DNA from: Pseudomonas trivialis
GTDB lineage: Bacteria; Pseudomonadota; Gammaproteobacteria; Pseudomonadales; Pseudomonadaceae
Reading direction: 5' to 3'
Assembly: GCF_001439805.1 (NCBI RefSeq)
Contig: NZ_JYLK01000003.1
Location: 327,119-391,118, forward strand
DNA: 64,000 nucleotides
The notes beneath the pieces were generated by a model. It had not been told where the DNA came from. It searched no databases and saw only the letters and a program-made list of their open reading frames with translations. The position numbers and the translations under genes were made by a program. Positions 1 to 9,051 of this stretch are shown here, piece after piece (positions within the stretch are counted from its first letter, which is position 1; every line of letters starts with the position of its first letter).

Positions 1-646
1 AGGCCAGGATGTAGAGCAGGATGTGTTTCTTGGCCACCTGGATGCCACGCTTGACCGGCAAAACCGGGATCGATGCAGCCAGGTAGTCATTGAAGCGGAA
101 AATCGCGATGGCATAGGAATGCGGCATCTGCCACAGGCTGAACATCACCAGCAGCACCAGCGCGGCCATGTCGAAGCTATTGGTCACAGCCACATAACCA
201 ATCACCGGCGGCATCGCCCCCGACAGACTGCCCACCAGCGTGCCGTGAACCGACTTGCGCTTGAGGTACAGGCTGTAGAGGCCGACGTAGATGACAAAAC
301 CGATCACGGCAAACAGCGCCGCCAACGGATTGGCCACCTTGTACAACAGCACCACACCGGCAATACCCAGGACGGTCGCGAAGATCAGCGCCAGTTTCAG
401 GGAGATAAGCCCCTGCACCAGCACACGATTCTTGGTGCGCTCCATCTTGATGTCGATGTCACGGTCGATGCAGTTGTTGAACACGCAACCGGACGCCACA
501 ACAAGGGAAGTGCCGATCATTGCCGCCAGGAAGATGGCCAGATCGACATGCCCCTTGGAGGCCAGGAAGAAGCCGCCTGCCACAGAAAGCACGTTACCGA
601 AAATGATCCCCGGTTTGGTGATTTGGATAAAGTGCTTAAGCGACAT
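1..646 (-). CDS. cyoE: Protoheme IX farnesyltransferase (heme O synthase), 3' part outside the window
   Basis: Transfers a farnesyl group to protoheme IX, making the heme O needed by the bo3 oxidase; an integral inner-membrane UbiA-family prenyltransferase. About 215 N-terminal residues are visible, beginning [19 protein letters not shown]. They contain the family aspartate-rich motif ([15 protein letters not shown]) and several hydrophobic segments; the C-terminal part lies beyond base 1. The start is ATG at 644-646, 11 bases after the cyoD stop, so it is the last gene of the cyoABCDE operon. Identification is firm from sequence and position. Confidence 0.95.
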   Translation of the reverse strand, partial: MSLKHFIQITKPGIIFGNVLSVAGGFFLASKGHVDLAIFLAAMIGTSLVVASGCVFNNCIDRDIDIKMERTKNRVLVQGLISLKLALIFATVLGIAGVVLLYKVANPLAALFAVIGFVIYVGLYSLYLKRKSVHGTLVGSLSGAMPPVIGYVAVTNSFDMAALVLLVMFSLWQMPHSYAIAIFRFNDYLAASIPVLPVKRGIQVAKKHILLYILA

Positions 647-657
647 CGGGTCTTACC

Positions 658-993
658 TCACTTCGCCATCATGTAGGTGTGGATGCTGAACATGATCCAC
701 AGCGACAGACCAACCAGCAGAACGATCACAAGACCGGCGAACACGAACGCAATCACGTTCTCGCGCTGGGCTTCGGAGCGGTCCAGGTGCAGGAAGTACA
801 CCAGGTGCACCAGCACCTGGATCACCGCGAACGCCAGCACGATCATCAGGGTGATCGACTTCGGCAAGGTCGGGTACATCACCAGGCCGAACGGGATCAG
901 GGTGAGGATGACCGACAGGATGAAGCCGATAGCGTAAGACTTTACGCTGCCGTGGCTCGCATCATGGCTGTCATGGGAGTGTGCATTAGCCAT
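658..993 (-). CDS. cyoD: Cytochrome bo3 ubiquinol oxidase subunit IV
   Basis: Small accessory subunit of the bo3 quinol oxidase, thought to help assembly around the CuB site. It has 111 residues with a His/Asp-rich N-terminus ([15 protein letters not shown]) and three hydrophobic segments at about residues 22-42, 48-70 and 82-104, the usual CyoD layout. Its ATG overlaps the cyoC stop by one base (TAATG), so the two are probably translationally coupled. It lies fourth in the cyo operon. Confidence 0.95.
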   Translation of the reverse strand: MANAHSHDSHDASHGSVKSYAIGFILSVILTLIPFGLVMYPTLPKSITLMIVLAFAVIQVLVHLVYFLHLDRSEAQRENVIAFVFAGLVIVLLVGLSLWIMFSIHTYMMAK

Positions 994-1616
994 TACAGAG
1001 TCCCCATCAAGTAGACGACGGTGAATACGCAGATCCAGACCACGTCCAGGAAGTGCCAGAACAGGCTCAGGCAGCTCAGGCGGGTCTTGTTGGTGTTGGT
1101 CAGGCCGTGTTTATTGACCTGATACATCATCACCGCCATCCACAGCAGGCCTGCCGATACGTGCAGACCGTGAGTGCCTACCAGCGTGAAGAACGCAGAC
1201 AGGAAGCCGGAACGGTGCGGGCCATAGCCTTCGGAGATCAGAAGGTGGAACTCGTTGATCTCCATGCCGATGAAGCCCAGGCCGAACAGGAAGGTCAGGC
1301 CCAGCCAGCTCAGCACGCCCTTCTTGTTGCCCTTGTAGAAGGCCAGCATGGCGAAGCCGTAGGTGATCGAACTGAACAACAGCAAGGCGGTTTCGCCGAG
1401 CACGTAAGGCAGTTCGAAGATGTCGTGGCCCGATGGGCCACCCGCTACGTTGTTTACCAGTACCGCGTACACCGCGAAGATCGACGCAAACAAAATGCAG
1501 TCGGTCATCAGGTAGAGCCAGAAACCGAAGACGGTTATCGGGCCGGTGTCGTGGTGGTCGTGGTGCCCATGGTCATCGACATGGACGTGTCCAGCATTGG
1601 TCGCTAAGTTCGACAT
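993..1616 (-). CDS. cyoC: Cytochrome bo3 ubiquinol oxidase subunit III
   Basis: Subunit III of the bo3 quinol oxidase, an inner-membrane heme-copper oxidase III family protein without redox centres that stabilises subunit I. It has 207 residues. A His-rich N-terminus (residues 10-23, many H and D) is followed by five hydrophobic segments, the normal count for the short quinol-oxidase form. It starts three bases after the cyoB stop region and overlaps cyoD by one base, so it is a central cistron of the operon. Confidence 0.96.
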   Translation of the reverse strand: MSNLATNAGHVHVDDHGHHDHHDTGPITVFGFWLYLMTDCILFASIFAVYAVLVNNVAGGPSGHDIFELPYVLGETALLLFSSITYGFAMLAFYKGNKKGVLSWLGLTFLFGLGFIGMEINEFHLLISEGYGPHRSGFLSAFFTLVGTHGLHVSAGLLWMAVMMYQVNKHGLTNTNKTRLSCLSLFWHFLDVVWICVFTVVYLMGTL

Positions 1617-1619
1617 GGT

Positions 1620-3638
1620 TTAAACCTGTTCCAACGGGGTTTCAACACGGTTGGCCGGGATCTTCTTCTCGGCTACCAGGCGAGCGTGCTGCTCGGCTTC
1701 GATGCGTTCGATGGTTTCCACCGGCACCATGTAGCCTTGATCGTCACGTGCAGCGTGAACGATGAAGTAACCGATAGTGCCCACCAGGCCCACGATCGCC
1801 AGCCACCAGATGTGCCAGATCATCGCGAAACCGAACACGGTCAACAGCGCGCCCATCACCACGCCAGTGGCGGTGTTGTTCGGCATGTGGATCGGTTCGT
1901 AGTGCGCAGGTTTCTGGTACGCAGTACCGTCTTCCTTGGCTTCGGTGAACGCATCAATGGTGTTCGCGGTCGGGATCACGGCGAAGTTGTAGAACGGTGG
2001 TGGCGACGAAGTCGACCATTCCAGAGTGTGGCCGTTCCACGGGTCGCCGGACTCGCACAGGTTCTGCTTGCGATCACGCACGCTGACATACAGCTGGATC
2101 AACTGGCAGGCAATACCGGCCGCGATCATCAACGCACCGAACATGGCGACGTACAGGTACGGCACCCACTCAGGGTTGGTGGTGGCGTTCAGACGACGGG
2201 TCATGCCCATGAAGCCCAGTGCATAGAGCGGCATGAACGCGACGAAGAAGCCCGAGATCCACAGCCAGAACGCAGCCTTGCCCCAGCCTTCGTGCAGCTT
2301 GAAGCCGAACGCTTTCGGGAAGTAGAAGCTGAAACCGGCGATATAGCCGAATACCGCGCCACCGATGATCACGTTATGGAAGTGAGCGATCACGAACAGG
2401 CTGTTGTGCAGCACGAAGTCAGCACCCGGAATGGCCAGCAGTACGCCGGTCATGCCGCCGATGGCGAAGGTCACCATGAAGCCCAGGGTCCACAGGACCT
2501 GGCTGGTCATGCGCAGACGACCGTGGTAGATGGTGAACAGCCAGTTGAACAGCTTCACCCCCGTCGGGATGGAAATCAACATCGTCGCCAGGCCGAAGAA
2601 GGCGTTGACGCTGGCCCCCGAACCCATGGTGAAGAAGTGGTGCAGCCAGACCATGAAGCCCAGTACCGAGATCGCGCCCGATGCATAGACCATCGAGTGG
2701 TGACCGAACAGGCGCTTGCCGGTAAAGGTCGAGATCACTTCGGAGAAGATACCGAACGCTGGCAGGATCAGGATGTACACCTCGGGGTGACCCCATGCCC
2801 AGAACAGGTTCACGTACATCATCGGATTGCCACCAAGTTCATTGGTGAAAATGTGGAAATCCAGGTAACGGTCAAGCGACAGCAGCGCCATGGTAGCGGC
2901 CAGGATCGGGAACGAAGCCACGATCAGCACGTTTGCCCAGGTGCAGGTCCAGGTGAAGATCGGCATGTCCATCAGTTTCATGCCAGGGGCGCGCATCTTG
3001 AGGACGGTGGCCAGGAAGTTGACCCCCGTCAATGTCGTCCCGAGCCCTGATAACTGCAATGCCCAAATGTAGTAATCCACCCCCACGCCCGGACTGTATT
3101 GCAGGCCCGACAATGGCGGATACGCAACCCAACCGGTCTTGGCGAATTCGCCGACGCCCAGGGACAGGTTGATCAGCACCACGCCCGATACCAGCAGCCA
3201 GAAGCTCAGGGAGTTCAGGAACGGGTAGGCAACGTCACGCGCACCGATCTGCAGCGGCAAGGCAAGGTTCATCAGGCCGGTGAAGAAAGGCATCGCCATG
3301 AAGATGATCATGATCACACCGTGGGCGGTGAAGATCTGGTCATAGTGTTCAGGCGGCAGGTAGCCCGGCGAACCCTCGGTGGCCATGGCCAGCTGGGTAC
3401 GCATCATGATGGCGTCGGCAAAGCCGCGCAGCAGCATGACCATGGCCACGATGACGTACATGACACCGATTTTCTTGTGGTCGACGGAGGTCAACCACTC
3501 GGTCCACAGGTAGGTCCACTTCTTGAAGTAGGTGATTGCCGCAAACAGTGCCAGACCACCCAGCGCGATCATGGCGATGGTCACCATCACGATCGGCTCG
3601 TGGAATGGGACCGCGTCCCAACTTAATTTACCAAACAT
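1620..3638 (-). CDS. cyoB: Cytochrome bo3 ubiquinol oxidase subunit I
   Basis: Catalytic subunit. It oxidises ubiquinol, reduces O2 to water and pumps protons across the inner membrane. The 672 residues fit the family. Visible ligand motifs are the heme-binding His in [11 protein letters not shown], the CuB His with the cross-linking Tyr in [15 protein letters not shown], the CuB His pair in MVWLHHFF, and the two heme His in [11 protein letters not shown]. It has about 15 membrane segments. It follows cyoA by three bases, so it is surely co-transcribed and probably coupled. All copper and heme ligands expected for an active enzyme are present. Confidence 0.97.
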   Translation of the reverse strand: MFGKLSWDAVPFHEPIVMVTIAMIALGGLALFAAITYFKKWTYLWTEWLTSVDHKKIGVMYVIVAMVMLLRGFADAIMMRTQLAMATEGSPGYLPPEHYDQIFTAHGVIMIIFMAMPFFTGLMNLALPLQIGARDVAYPFLNSLSFWLLVSGVVLINLSLGVGEFAKTGWVAYPPLSGLQYSPGVGVDYYIWALQLSGLGTTLTGVNFLATVLKMRAPGMKLMDMPIFTWTCTWANVLIVASFPILAATMALLSLDRYLDFHIFTNELGGNPMMYVNLFWAWGHPEVYILILPAFGIFSEVISTFTGKRLFGHHSMVYASGAISVLGFMVWLHHFFTMGSGASVNAFFGLATMLISIPTGVKLFNWLFTIYHGRLRMTSQVLWTLGFMVTFAIGGMTGVLLAIPGADFVLHNSLFVIAHFHNVIIGGAVFGYIAGFSFYFPKAFGFKLHEGWGKAAFWLWISGFFVAFMPLYALGFMGMTRRLNATTNPEWVPYLYVAMFGALMIAAGIACQLIQLYVSVRDRKQNLCESGDPWNGHTLEWSTSSPPPFYNFAVIPTANTIDAFTEAKEDGTAYQKPAHYEPIHMPNNTATGVVMGALLTVFGFAMIWHIWWLAIVGLVGTIGYFIVHAARDDQGYMVPVETIERIEAEQHARLVAEKKIPANRVETPLEQV

Positions 3639-3641
3639 CGT

Positions 3642-4583
3642 TTACTCCTCTGCCCCAGCAGTTGAATTCGAGCCCGTGTCAGAACCTTCAGCCGCGGCCA
3701 CTTCTTTCTTCTCGTGCTTGACCGGCTTGCCTGGTTTCATGCCTTCGTACTTGTCGACGATTTTCTGAAACAGGTTCGGCTCGTACGAGGAGTACAGGGC
3801 GACAGGGTTGTTCTGGCTTGGTTTGGTCAGGGCGTCGTATTCAGCTTGATCAAGCTGTTTAGGTGCGGCCTTGACTTCGGCGACCCAGGCGTTGAAGTCT
3901 TCCTGGCTTGTCGAGATCGCTTTGAATTTCATGCCGGTGAAGCCAGCGCCGCTGTAGTTGGCGGAGATGCCTTCCATTTCAGCTTTCTGGTTGGCGATCA
4001 GGTGCAGCTTGGTCTGCATGCCTGCCATCGCGTAGATCTGGCCGCCCAGGGCCGGGATGAAGAACGAGTTCATCACGGCGTCGGAGGTGATCTTGAAGTT
4101 CAGCGGAGTGTGCTCCGGGAAACGGATCTGGTTCACGGTGGCAATACCCAGGTCCGGGTAGATGAACAGCCACTTCCAGTCCAGCGCGACCACTTCGATG
4201 TTGATCGGCTTGACGTCCGATTCCAGCGGACGGTACGGGTCCAGTGCGTGGGTGGACTTGTAGGTCACATAACCCAGGGCAACGATGATGAGGATCGGGA
4301 CCAGCCACACCGCGATTTCGATCTTGGTGGAGTGCGACCACTTCGGCGCGTAGGTGGCGCTGGTGTTGGACGCGCGGTATTTCCAGGCGAAGGCGAAGGT
4401 CATGATGATCACAGGGACCACGACCAGCAGCATCAGCAGGGTGGCGGTGATGATCAGGTTTCGTTCATCCAGACCGACCTGTCCTTTTGGGTCGAGCAAG
4501 GTCCACTTGCAGCCTCCCAGCATTAACAGCATGCCAAGCAGCGGCAAAAAGCCTAGTAATCGGGGGTACCTGTTTTTACTCAT
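3642..4583 (-). CDS. cyoA: Cytochrome bo3 ubiquinol oxidase subunit II
   Basis: Subunit II of the quinol oxidase and first gene of the operon. An in-frame reading frame extends up to 4637, but the ATG at 4583 is preferred: it follows a GAGGTCGTGAG ribosome site and gives a proper lipoprotein signal with lipobox MLGGC, lipidated Cys at residue 25. After the signal come two membrane helices, a cupredoxin-like periplasmic domain without the CuA Cys pair (as expected for a quinol oxidase), and a COX_ARM-like tail ending in a low-complexity Glu/Ala/Ser stretch. The protein has 313 residues. Confidence 0.95.
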   Translation of the reverse strand: MSKNRYPRLLGFLPLLGMLLMLGGCKWTLLDPKGQVGLDERNLIITATLLMLLVVVPVIIMTFAFAWKYRASNTSATYAPKWSHSTKIEIAVWLVPILIIVALGYVTYKSTHALDPYRPLESDVKPINIEVVALDWKWLFIYPDLGIATVNQIRFPEHTPLNFKITSDAVMNSFFIPALGGQIYAMAGMQTKLHLIANQKAEMEGISANYSGAGFTGMKFKAISTSQEDFNAWVAEVKAAPKQLDQAEYDALTKPSQNNPVALYSSYEPNLFQKIVDKYEGMKPGKPVKHEKKEVAAAEGSDTGSNSTAGAEE

Positions 4584-5325
4584 CTCACGACCTCTAAAGC
4601 AGCTTGCGCAATGCAGTTGGGTTTTGATCGCCAACACTTCACCCTGCCAAGGGTTGGCATTTCTCTTCGATTGAATAAGAGCCTGCCCGCCACACCAAAA
4701 AAACTGTACGTTTCACTGACCTGCGGCGCGTTCTTATTCGATTTCGTGGTTAAAGGCCTTGTTACAGACCAATTCCATTTGGTGCGGATAGTTGAAAGGC
4801 TGCCGGAACCTGGGTCGCGCGGAGCCATCCATCGCCCCTCGACCCTTGCGATGCTCAAATATTGCACAGCATCGGACACTCAGTGCGGGGGATTGTAGTT
4901 AGCTGGCGATGTATAAACCATGTCTGATAAAGAAATAATTTTTATCGATTACAGCAATAATTCTTTACCGACAGGGCTGGGAGGCGCGATCTTATTGCGG
5001 TCAATTCTCAACAAAACCCACAAAAAAAGCCGGGCTATTGCCTCGATCACATCATCCCTTACAGGTTGTAAGGGCATGTCCAGGCCGTCGAAGTCCCCAT
5101 AAAACAAGGCATTGGCGCACCCCCTCAGGGCGACCAAGGTGACCTGTCAAAGGTACGATTCAAACGATGAACTGACAGCACAAATTGACCGATTGGTGCA
5201 AATTTGACAGCCAAAACCGTCGCTCGAAAAGGTCCTGCGACAATGTCAGTGTGACAACATGTCGCACGCCGCGCAGGCCATTTGTCGGCTTTCGTCACGG
5301 CCCTTTCACATTTGCCGACGGACAA
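4584..5325. promoter_or_regulatory. Long non-coding region upstream of the cyo operon
   Basis: No convincing gene lies in about 740 bases between cyoA and the dsbB terminator; the short frames present have no good ribosome sites or family resemblance. The region must carry the cyo promoter. It holds an AT-rich imperfect inverted repeat (TAAAGAAATAATT at 4928-4940 facing AATAATTCTTTA at 4956-4967), a perfect 8+3+8 palindrome at 5056-5074, and near-direct repeats of CAAATTGAC type around 5179-5210. I found no clear ANR box (TTGAT-N4-ATCAA). Confidence 0.5.
5056..5074. repeat. Perfect palindrome CCCTTACA-GGT-TGTAAGGG
   Basis: Eight-base arms with a three-base centre form a perfect inverted repeat, with no T-run on either side, so it does not look like a terminator. 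It sits about 470 bases upstream of cyoA and about 300 bases past the dsbB stop. The symmetry and size fit an operator for a dimeric regulator; the regulator is unknown. Confidence 0.45.
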
Positions 5326-5364
5326 AAAAGCCCCGGTCCCTCTTCAGGCGTGACCGGGGCTTTT
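5326..5364 (-). terminator. Rho-independent terminator of dsbB (bidirectional shape)
   Basis: AAAAGCCCCGGTC at 5326-5338 pairs perfectly with GACCGGGGCTTTT at 5352-5364, around a 13-base loop. Read on the minus strand, it lies 10 bases after the dsbB stop and ends in a T-run. A T-run is also present on the plus strand, so it can stop transcripts from both sides. It separates dsbB from the cyo operon. Confidence 0.9.
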
Positions 5365-5374
5365 CAGTGAACGT

Positions 5375-5881
5375 TCAGCCTGTGCGCTGACGATTGCGAT
5401 AAATGCCCAGCGGCACCAGGATCACCGTCAGCACAAACGCTACCAGCGCCCACTGCGCCAGCGACAGGCCCAGCACCGGTGGGTACGGTGTGCTGCAAAA
5501 GCCATCGACCTGGAAGCCGAGCGGAAACACCTTGGCCAGTGGCAAGTCATCGACGATCGGCTGCAACACATCGACGCCACAGCTGACCTGGGGGAAGAAC
5601 TGGGTGTACACATGGTGCCCCGCCGCAGCCACACCGCCGAGTGCACTGAGGATCACCAACCCTTCGAACAGGGTGACCGCGCCCTTGGTGCGCATGGCAG
5701 CGCCGATGAACGCGAAGATCGCGATCAGCAGCAAGGCGTAACGTTGCAGGATGCACAACGGGCACGGCGCCTCGCCCAGCACCACCTGCATGTACAACGC
5801 ACCGCCGATCAGCGCCAGGCAGATGATGCCCAGCAACACCAGAAAGCGCCGCTCTCTGCCTAAACGCAATTCCTCACTCAT
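5375..5881 (-). CDS. dsbB: Disulfide bond formation protein B
   Basis: Inner-membrane quinone reductase that re-oxidises periplasmic DsbA. The chosen ATG at 5881 gives 168 residues, the usual length; the frame continues to 5929 but adds 16 unlikely residues. Four hydrophobic segments are present. The redox Cys are the CPLC pair at residues 40-43 in the first periplasmic loop, and C101 (VSCGVD) and C129 (DGFCST) in the second, matching the DsbB pattern. A strong terminator follows directly. A single REP lies upstream, between it and hmp, so it is probably monocistronic. Confidence 0.93.
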   Translation of the reverse strand: MSEELRLGRERRFLVLLGIICLALIGGALYMQVVLGEAPCPLCILQRYALLLIAIFAFIGAAMRTKGAVTLFEGLVILSALGGVAAAGHHVYTQFFPQVSCGVDVLQPIVDDLPLAKVFPLGFQVDGFCSTPYPPVLGLSLAQWALVAFVLTVILVPLGIYRNRQRTG

Positions 5882-5986
5882 CCCCGTATCCCTTTGTTTG
5901 GTTGTGCCAATGGGCGCAAGTTTACACACAGAGCATGGTTTAAACAGAGGGGGGTTAACGGGGGATTAATCAGTCAGCACACCGCC

Positions 5987-6010
5987 ATCGGGAGCAAGCC
6001 CCCTCCCACA
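5987..6010. repeat. Single REP element (GGGAGGGGGCTTGCTCCC family)
   Basis: ATCGGGAGCAAGCCCCCTCCCACA is the same unit found in inverted pairs at 25596-25686, 44652-44723 and 51290-51376. Here it is alone, 14 bases past the 3' end of hmp, in the gap before dsbB. Confidence 0.8.
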
Positions 6011-6023
6011 CTTTTGCTGCGCG

Positions 6024-7205
6024 TTACTCCAGCGCCGCTGCAGGGCCGAAGAACTCGTAGCGCGTTTGCGCCTGCGGCACGCCCAGTGCCTTGAGGTGAT
6101 GCTTGATCGCGGTCATGAAGCCTTTCGGACCGAGGAAGTAAGCATCCAGGTCGCGCTCCTGGGGCAACCACGCCGCCAACTGCGCCTGGCTCAACAGCCC
6201 AATACTGTCCGCCGCCGGGCTCACGCTATCGTCCTCGGCATAGCAGTAAAACCGCTTGAGCTGCGGATGTTTGACCGCCAGCCCGTCCACCCACTCACGA
6301 AACGCATGCACTCCGCCATTGCGCGCGCAGTGGATAAAGTGCACCGGGCGTTCGGTGGCCAGGGCCGCCTCGAGCATCGCCAGGGTCGGTGTGATGCCTA
6401 CCCCGCCACTGATCAGTAGCAGCGGTTTGTCGCTGACCACCAGCGTGAAATCCCCCGACGGCGGAAACAGGTCAATCTCCGCGCCGACCCGCAGTTGATC
6501 ATGCAAATAGTTGGACACCCGCCCCCCGGCTTCGCGCTTGACGCTGATGCGGTATTCGCCGCCATCACTCAGCGCCGACAGGGAGTAATTGCGGCGCACT
6601 TCTTCGCCGTCGAGCACCAGCCGCAGGCTGATGTACTGGCCCGGCGTGGCCTTGAGGATAGGACCGTCGTCCACCGGGGCAAAATAAAAGGAAGTGATCT
6701 CGGTGCTCTCCTCCACCCGTTTCACCAGCTTGAAGGGCCGCGCACCGCGCCAGCCGCCGGGCGCCTGGGCCTTTTCGTCGTAAAGGGCCTTTTCCGCACC
6801 GATCAGAATGTCCGCCAATTGGCCGTAAGCGGCCCCCCAGGCATGCATCACCGCAGGCGTGGCGATCTCGCTGCCCAGCACTTCAGAGATCGCACGCAAC
6901 AGGCAGGCGCCGACAATCGGGTAGTGCTCCGGCTGAATCTGCAACGCCACGTGCTTGTTGATGATCTTCGCCACCAGGTCGCCCAACTGGTCGAGCCGAT
7001 CGATGTGCCGTGCGTACATCAACACGCCATTGGCCAGCGCGCGAGGCTGGTCACCGCTGGCCTGGTGGGCCTGGTTGAACAGCGGACGCACCTGCGGGTA
7101 CTCGGACAGCATCATGCGGTAAAAATGAGTGATCAGCGCTTCACCGCCGCTTTCCAGCAATGGCACGGTGGACTGGATAATGGCACGGTCTTGGGCAGTC
7201 AGCAT
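6024..7205 (-). CDS. hmp: Flavohemoprotein / nitric oxide dioxygenase
   Basis: Converts NO plus O2 to nitrate with NAD(P)H in the cytoplasm. It has 393 residues. The globin domain (about 1-140) has Tyr29, Gln53, the proximal heme His85 (NKHVALQI) and Tyr95. The ferredoxin-reductase half has the FAD motif RRNYSLS, the NAD motif GGVGITP and the family C-terminus ending near YEFFGP. The gene is divergent from norR across a short region with two NorR-type sites and a sigma-54-like element, so NO-induced, NorR-dependent control is expected, as for fhp/FhpR in P. aeruginosa. All key residues are intact. Confidence 0.96.
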   Translation of the reverse strand: MLTAQDRAIIQSTVPLLESGGEALITHFYRMMLSEYPQVRPLFNQAHQASGDQPRALANGVLMYARHIDRLDQLGDLVAKIINKHVALQIQPEHYPIVGACLLRAISEVLGSEIATPAVMHAWGAAYGQLADILIGAEKALYDEKAQAPGGWRGARPFKLVKRVEESTEITSFYFAPVDDGPILKATPGQYISLRLVLDGEEVRRNYSLSALSDGGEYRISVKREAGGRVSNYLHDQLRVGAEIDLFPPSGDFTLVVSDKPLLLISGGVGITPTLAMLEAALATERPVHFIHCARNGGVHAFREWVDGLAVKHPQLKRFYCYAEDDSVSPAADSIGLLSQAQLAAWLPQERDLDAYFLGPKGFMTAIKHHLKALGVPQAQTRYEFFGPAAALE

Positions 7206-7244
7206 GGGAGACTCCTGGGCTTGTTAATGAAATGCCCTGAAGCA

Positions 7245-7260
7245 GTCAGTATTCGTGCCA
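7245..7260 (-). promoter_or_regulatory. Sigma-54-like promoter element for hmp (imperfect -12)
   Basis: On the minus strand, TGGCACG-AATA-CTGAC lies 40-55 bases upstream of the hmp start. The -24 half matches the RpoN consensus exactly and the spacing is right, but the -12 half reads CTGA instead of TTGC. A sigma-54 promoter is expected because the neighbouring regulator is a sigma-54 activator. Confidence 0.4.
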
Positions 7261-7301
7261 ATCTAAAAATTCAATATTTTCAATTGGTTGCGGCATACCT
7301 A

Positions 7302-7312
7302 GTCAATATGAC
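7302..7312. promoter_or_regulatory. NorR-binding site (GTCA-ATA-TGAC)
   Basis: An exact match to the known NorR core GTCA-N3-TGAC (GT-N7-AC), placed 40-50 bases upstream of the norR start and 42 bases upstream of the sigma-54-like element of hmp, as expected for an enhancer site. Confidence 0.7.
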
Positions 7313-7325
7313 TTCCTACACTTTA

Positions 7326-7340
7326 TAGTCGCAACGACTA
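7326..7340. promoter_or_regulatory. Second NorR-type palindrome (TAGTCG-CAA-CGACTA)
   Basis: A perfect 6+3+6 palindrome containing GT-N7-AC, 14 bases from the first site. It lies just upstream of the norR ribosome site, where binding could also repress norR itself. It deviates from GTCA/TGAC by one base in each arm. Confidence 0.6.
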
Positions 7341-7352
7341 CAAGGAGTCATT

Positions 7353-8873
7353 ATGACTGCGCACTCGCTGCTTACCACTCTGCTGCCCCTCGTTGCCGAC
7401 CTGTCCCGCGACCTGCCCGAAGGCGAGCGTTACCGCCGCCTGCTGCACGCGATGCGCGCCCTGCTGCCGTGCGACGCAGCCGCGCTGTTGCGCCTGGACG
7501 GCGAGTGGCTGGTGCCGCTGGCGGTGGATGGCCTGAGCGCCGACACCCTGGGGCGACGCTTCAAGATCAGCGAACACCCGCGCTTCGCCGTGCTGCTGAG
7601 CAGCGCCGGCCCTACGCGCTTCGACAGCGACAGTGCCTTGCCCGACCCCTATGACGGCCTGGTCGACGGTGTGCACGGGCAATTGGAAGTGCACGATTGC
7701 ATGGGCTGCCCGCTGTTCGTCGATGACCGGCCCTGGGGCCTGCTGACCCTGGATGCCCTGGACACCGAGCGCTTCGAGCGCGTTGAGCTGGACGCCCTGC
7801 AAGCCTTTGCCAGCCTCGCCGCCGCGACCGTCAACGTTGCCGAACGCATTGAACGCCTGGCCCTGCGCGCCGAAATCTACCGCCAGGCCGGCGGCCAGCC
7901 GCACAAGGAAATGATCGGCCAGAGCAAAACCCACAAGCGCCTGGTGCAGGAGATTAATCTGGTGGGCGGCAGCGACCTGACGGTGCTGATCACCGGTGAA
8001 ACCGGGGTGGGCAAGGAGCTGGTGGCCCAGGCGATCCATGCAGCCTCAACGCGGGCCGACAAACCGCTGATCAGCCTCAACTGCGCCGCCCTGCCGGAGA
8101 CGCTGGTGGAAAGCGAGCTGTTCGGCCATGTGCGCGGCGCCTTTACCGGTGCACTGAATGAACGCCGAGGCAAGTTCGAACTGGCCGATGGCGGCACTCT
8201 GTTTCTCGACGAGGTCGGCGAGCTGTCGCTGAGCGTGCAGGCCAAGCTGCTGCGCGTGCTGCAAAGCGGCCAGTTGCAGCGCCTGGGCTCTGACCGCGAA
8301 CACCAGGTGGACGTGCGCCTGATCGCCGCCACCCACCGCGACCTCGCCGAAGAAGTGCGCAGCGGCCGCTACCGCGCCGACTTCTACCACCGCCTCAGCG
8401 TGTACCCGCTGCACGTACCGGCCCTGCGTGAACGCGGCCGTGACGTGTTGCTGCTGGCCGGTTACTTCCTTGAACAGAACCGCTCACGCATGGGCCTGGG
8501 CAGCCTGCGCCTGGCCAGTGATGCCCAGGCCGCGCTGCTGGCCTATCACTGGCCGGGCAATGTGCGCGAACTGGAGCACGCGATCGGGCGCAGCGCACTC
8601 AAGGCGCTGGGCAACTGCCGCGAGCGTCCGAAGATACTCAGCCTGAGCGCCAGGGACCTGGATCTGCCCGATGTCAACGCCCCGGTCATTGAAGCGCAAG
8701 CCCTGCCGGCCCCCGTCACCGGAGACCTGCGCCAGGCCACCGAGCACTATCAGCGCCAGGTAATCGACGCCTGCCTGGAACGCCACCAGCACAACTGGGC
8801 CGGCGCCGCCCGCGAACTGGGCCTGGACCGCGCCAACCTGGGCCGCCTGGCCAGGCGTCTGGGCCTGAAGTAG
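7353..8873 (+). CDS. norR: Nitric-oxide-responsive sigma-54 activator NorR (FhpR)
   Basis: Cytoplasmic enhancer-binding protein that senses NO through a non-heme iron in its GAF domain and activates RNA polymerase sigma-54. It has 506 residues: GAF at about 20-165 (including the HDCMGCP segment with Cys116), AAA+ domain at about 188-420 with Walker A GETGVGKE (215-222), the sigma-54 contact loop GAFTGA (262-267) and Walker B GTLFLDEVGE (281-290), and a Fis-type helix-turn-helix at the C-terminus (NWAGAARELGLDRANLG). An AAGGAG ribosome site precedes the ATG by 7 bases. Its position divergent from hmp makes hmp the likely target. Confidence 0.93.
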   Translation: MTAHSLLTTLLPLVADLSRDLPEGERYRRLLHAMRALLPCDAAALLRLDGEWLVPLAVDGLSADTLGRRFKISEHPRFAVLLSSAGPTRFDSDSALPDPYDGLVDGVHGQLEVHDCMGCPLFVDDRPWGLLTLDALDTERFERVELDALQAFASLAAATVNVAERIERLALRAEIYRQAGGQPHKEMIGQSKTHKRLVQEINLVGGSDLTVLITGETGVGKELVAQAIHAASTRADKPLISLNCAALPETLVESELFGHVRGAFTGALNERRGKFELADGGTLFLDEVGELSLSVQAKLLRVLQSGQLQRLGSDREHQVDVRLIAATHRDLAEEVRSGRYRADFYHRLSVYPLHVPALRERGRDVLLLAGYFLEQNRSRMGLGSLRLASDAQAALLAYHWPGNVRELEHAIGRSALKALGNCRERPKILSLSARDLDLPDVNAPVIEAQALPAPVTGDLRQATEHYQRQVIDACLERHQHNWAGAARELGLDRANLGRLARRLGLK

Positions 8874-8907
8874 CAGGCAACCGCCTCCCTGTGGGTACCG
8901 GCGTGTT

Positions 8908-9040
8908 GTGGCGAGCGGGCTTGCCCCGCGTTGGGCTGCGCAGCAGCCCCAAAACCATACGCTGTGCAGTGTCAGGTACTCCGCGCTTTCCTTGATTGGG
9001 GGCGCTTCGCCCCCCAACGCGGGGCAAGCCCGCTCGCCAC
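8908..9040. repeat. REPIN, GTGGCGAGCGGGCTTGCCCCGC family
   Basis: Two inverted copies of GTGGCGAGCGGGCTTGCCCC flank an internal GC-rich imperfect palindrome. It lies between the 3' ends of convergent norR and the DMT transporter gene. Highly similar elements are at 18328-18460 and 47641-47772. Confidence 0.9.
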
Positions 9041-9051
9041 AGGGCGGAGCC

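Noticed and set aside
4584..5325. Short frames in the gap upstream of cyoA
   Set aside because: None has a good ribosome site, coding-like composition or recognisable sequence.
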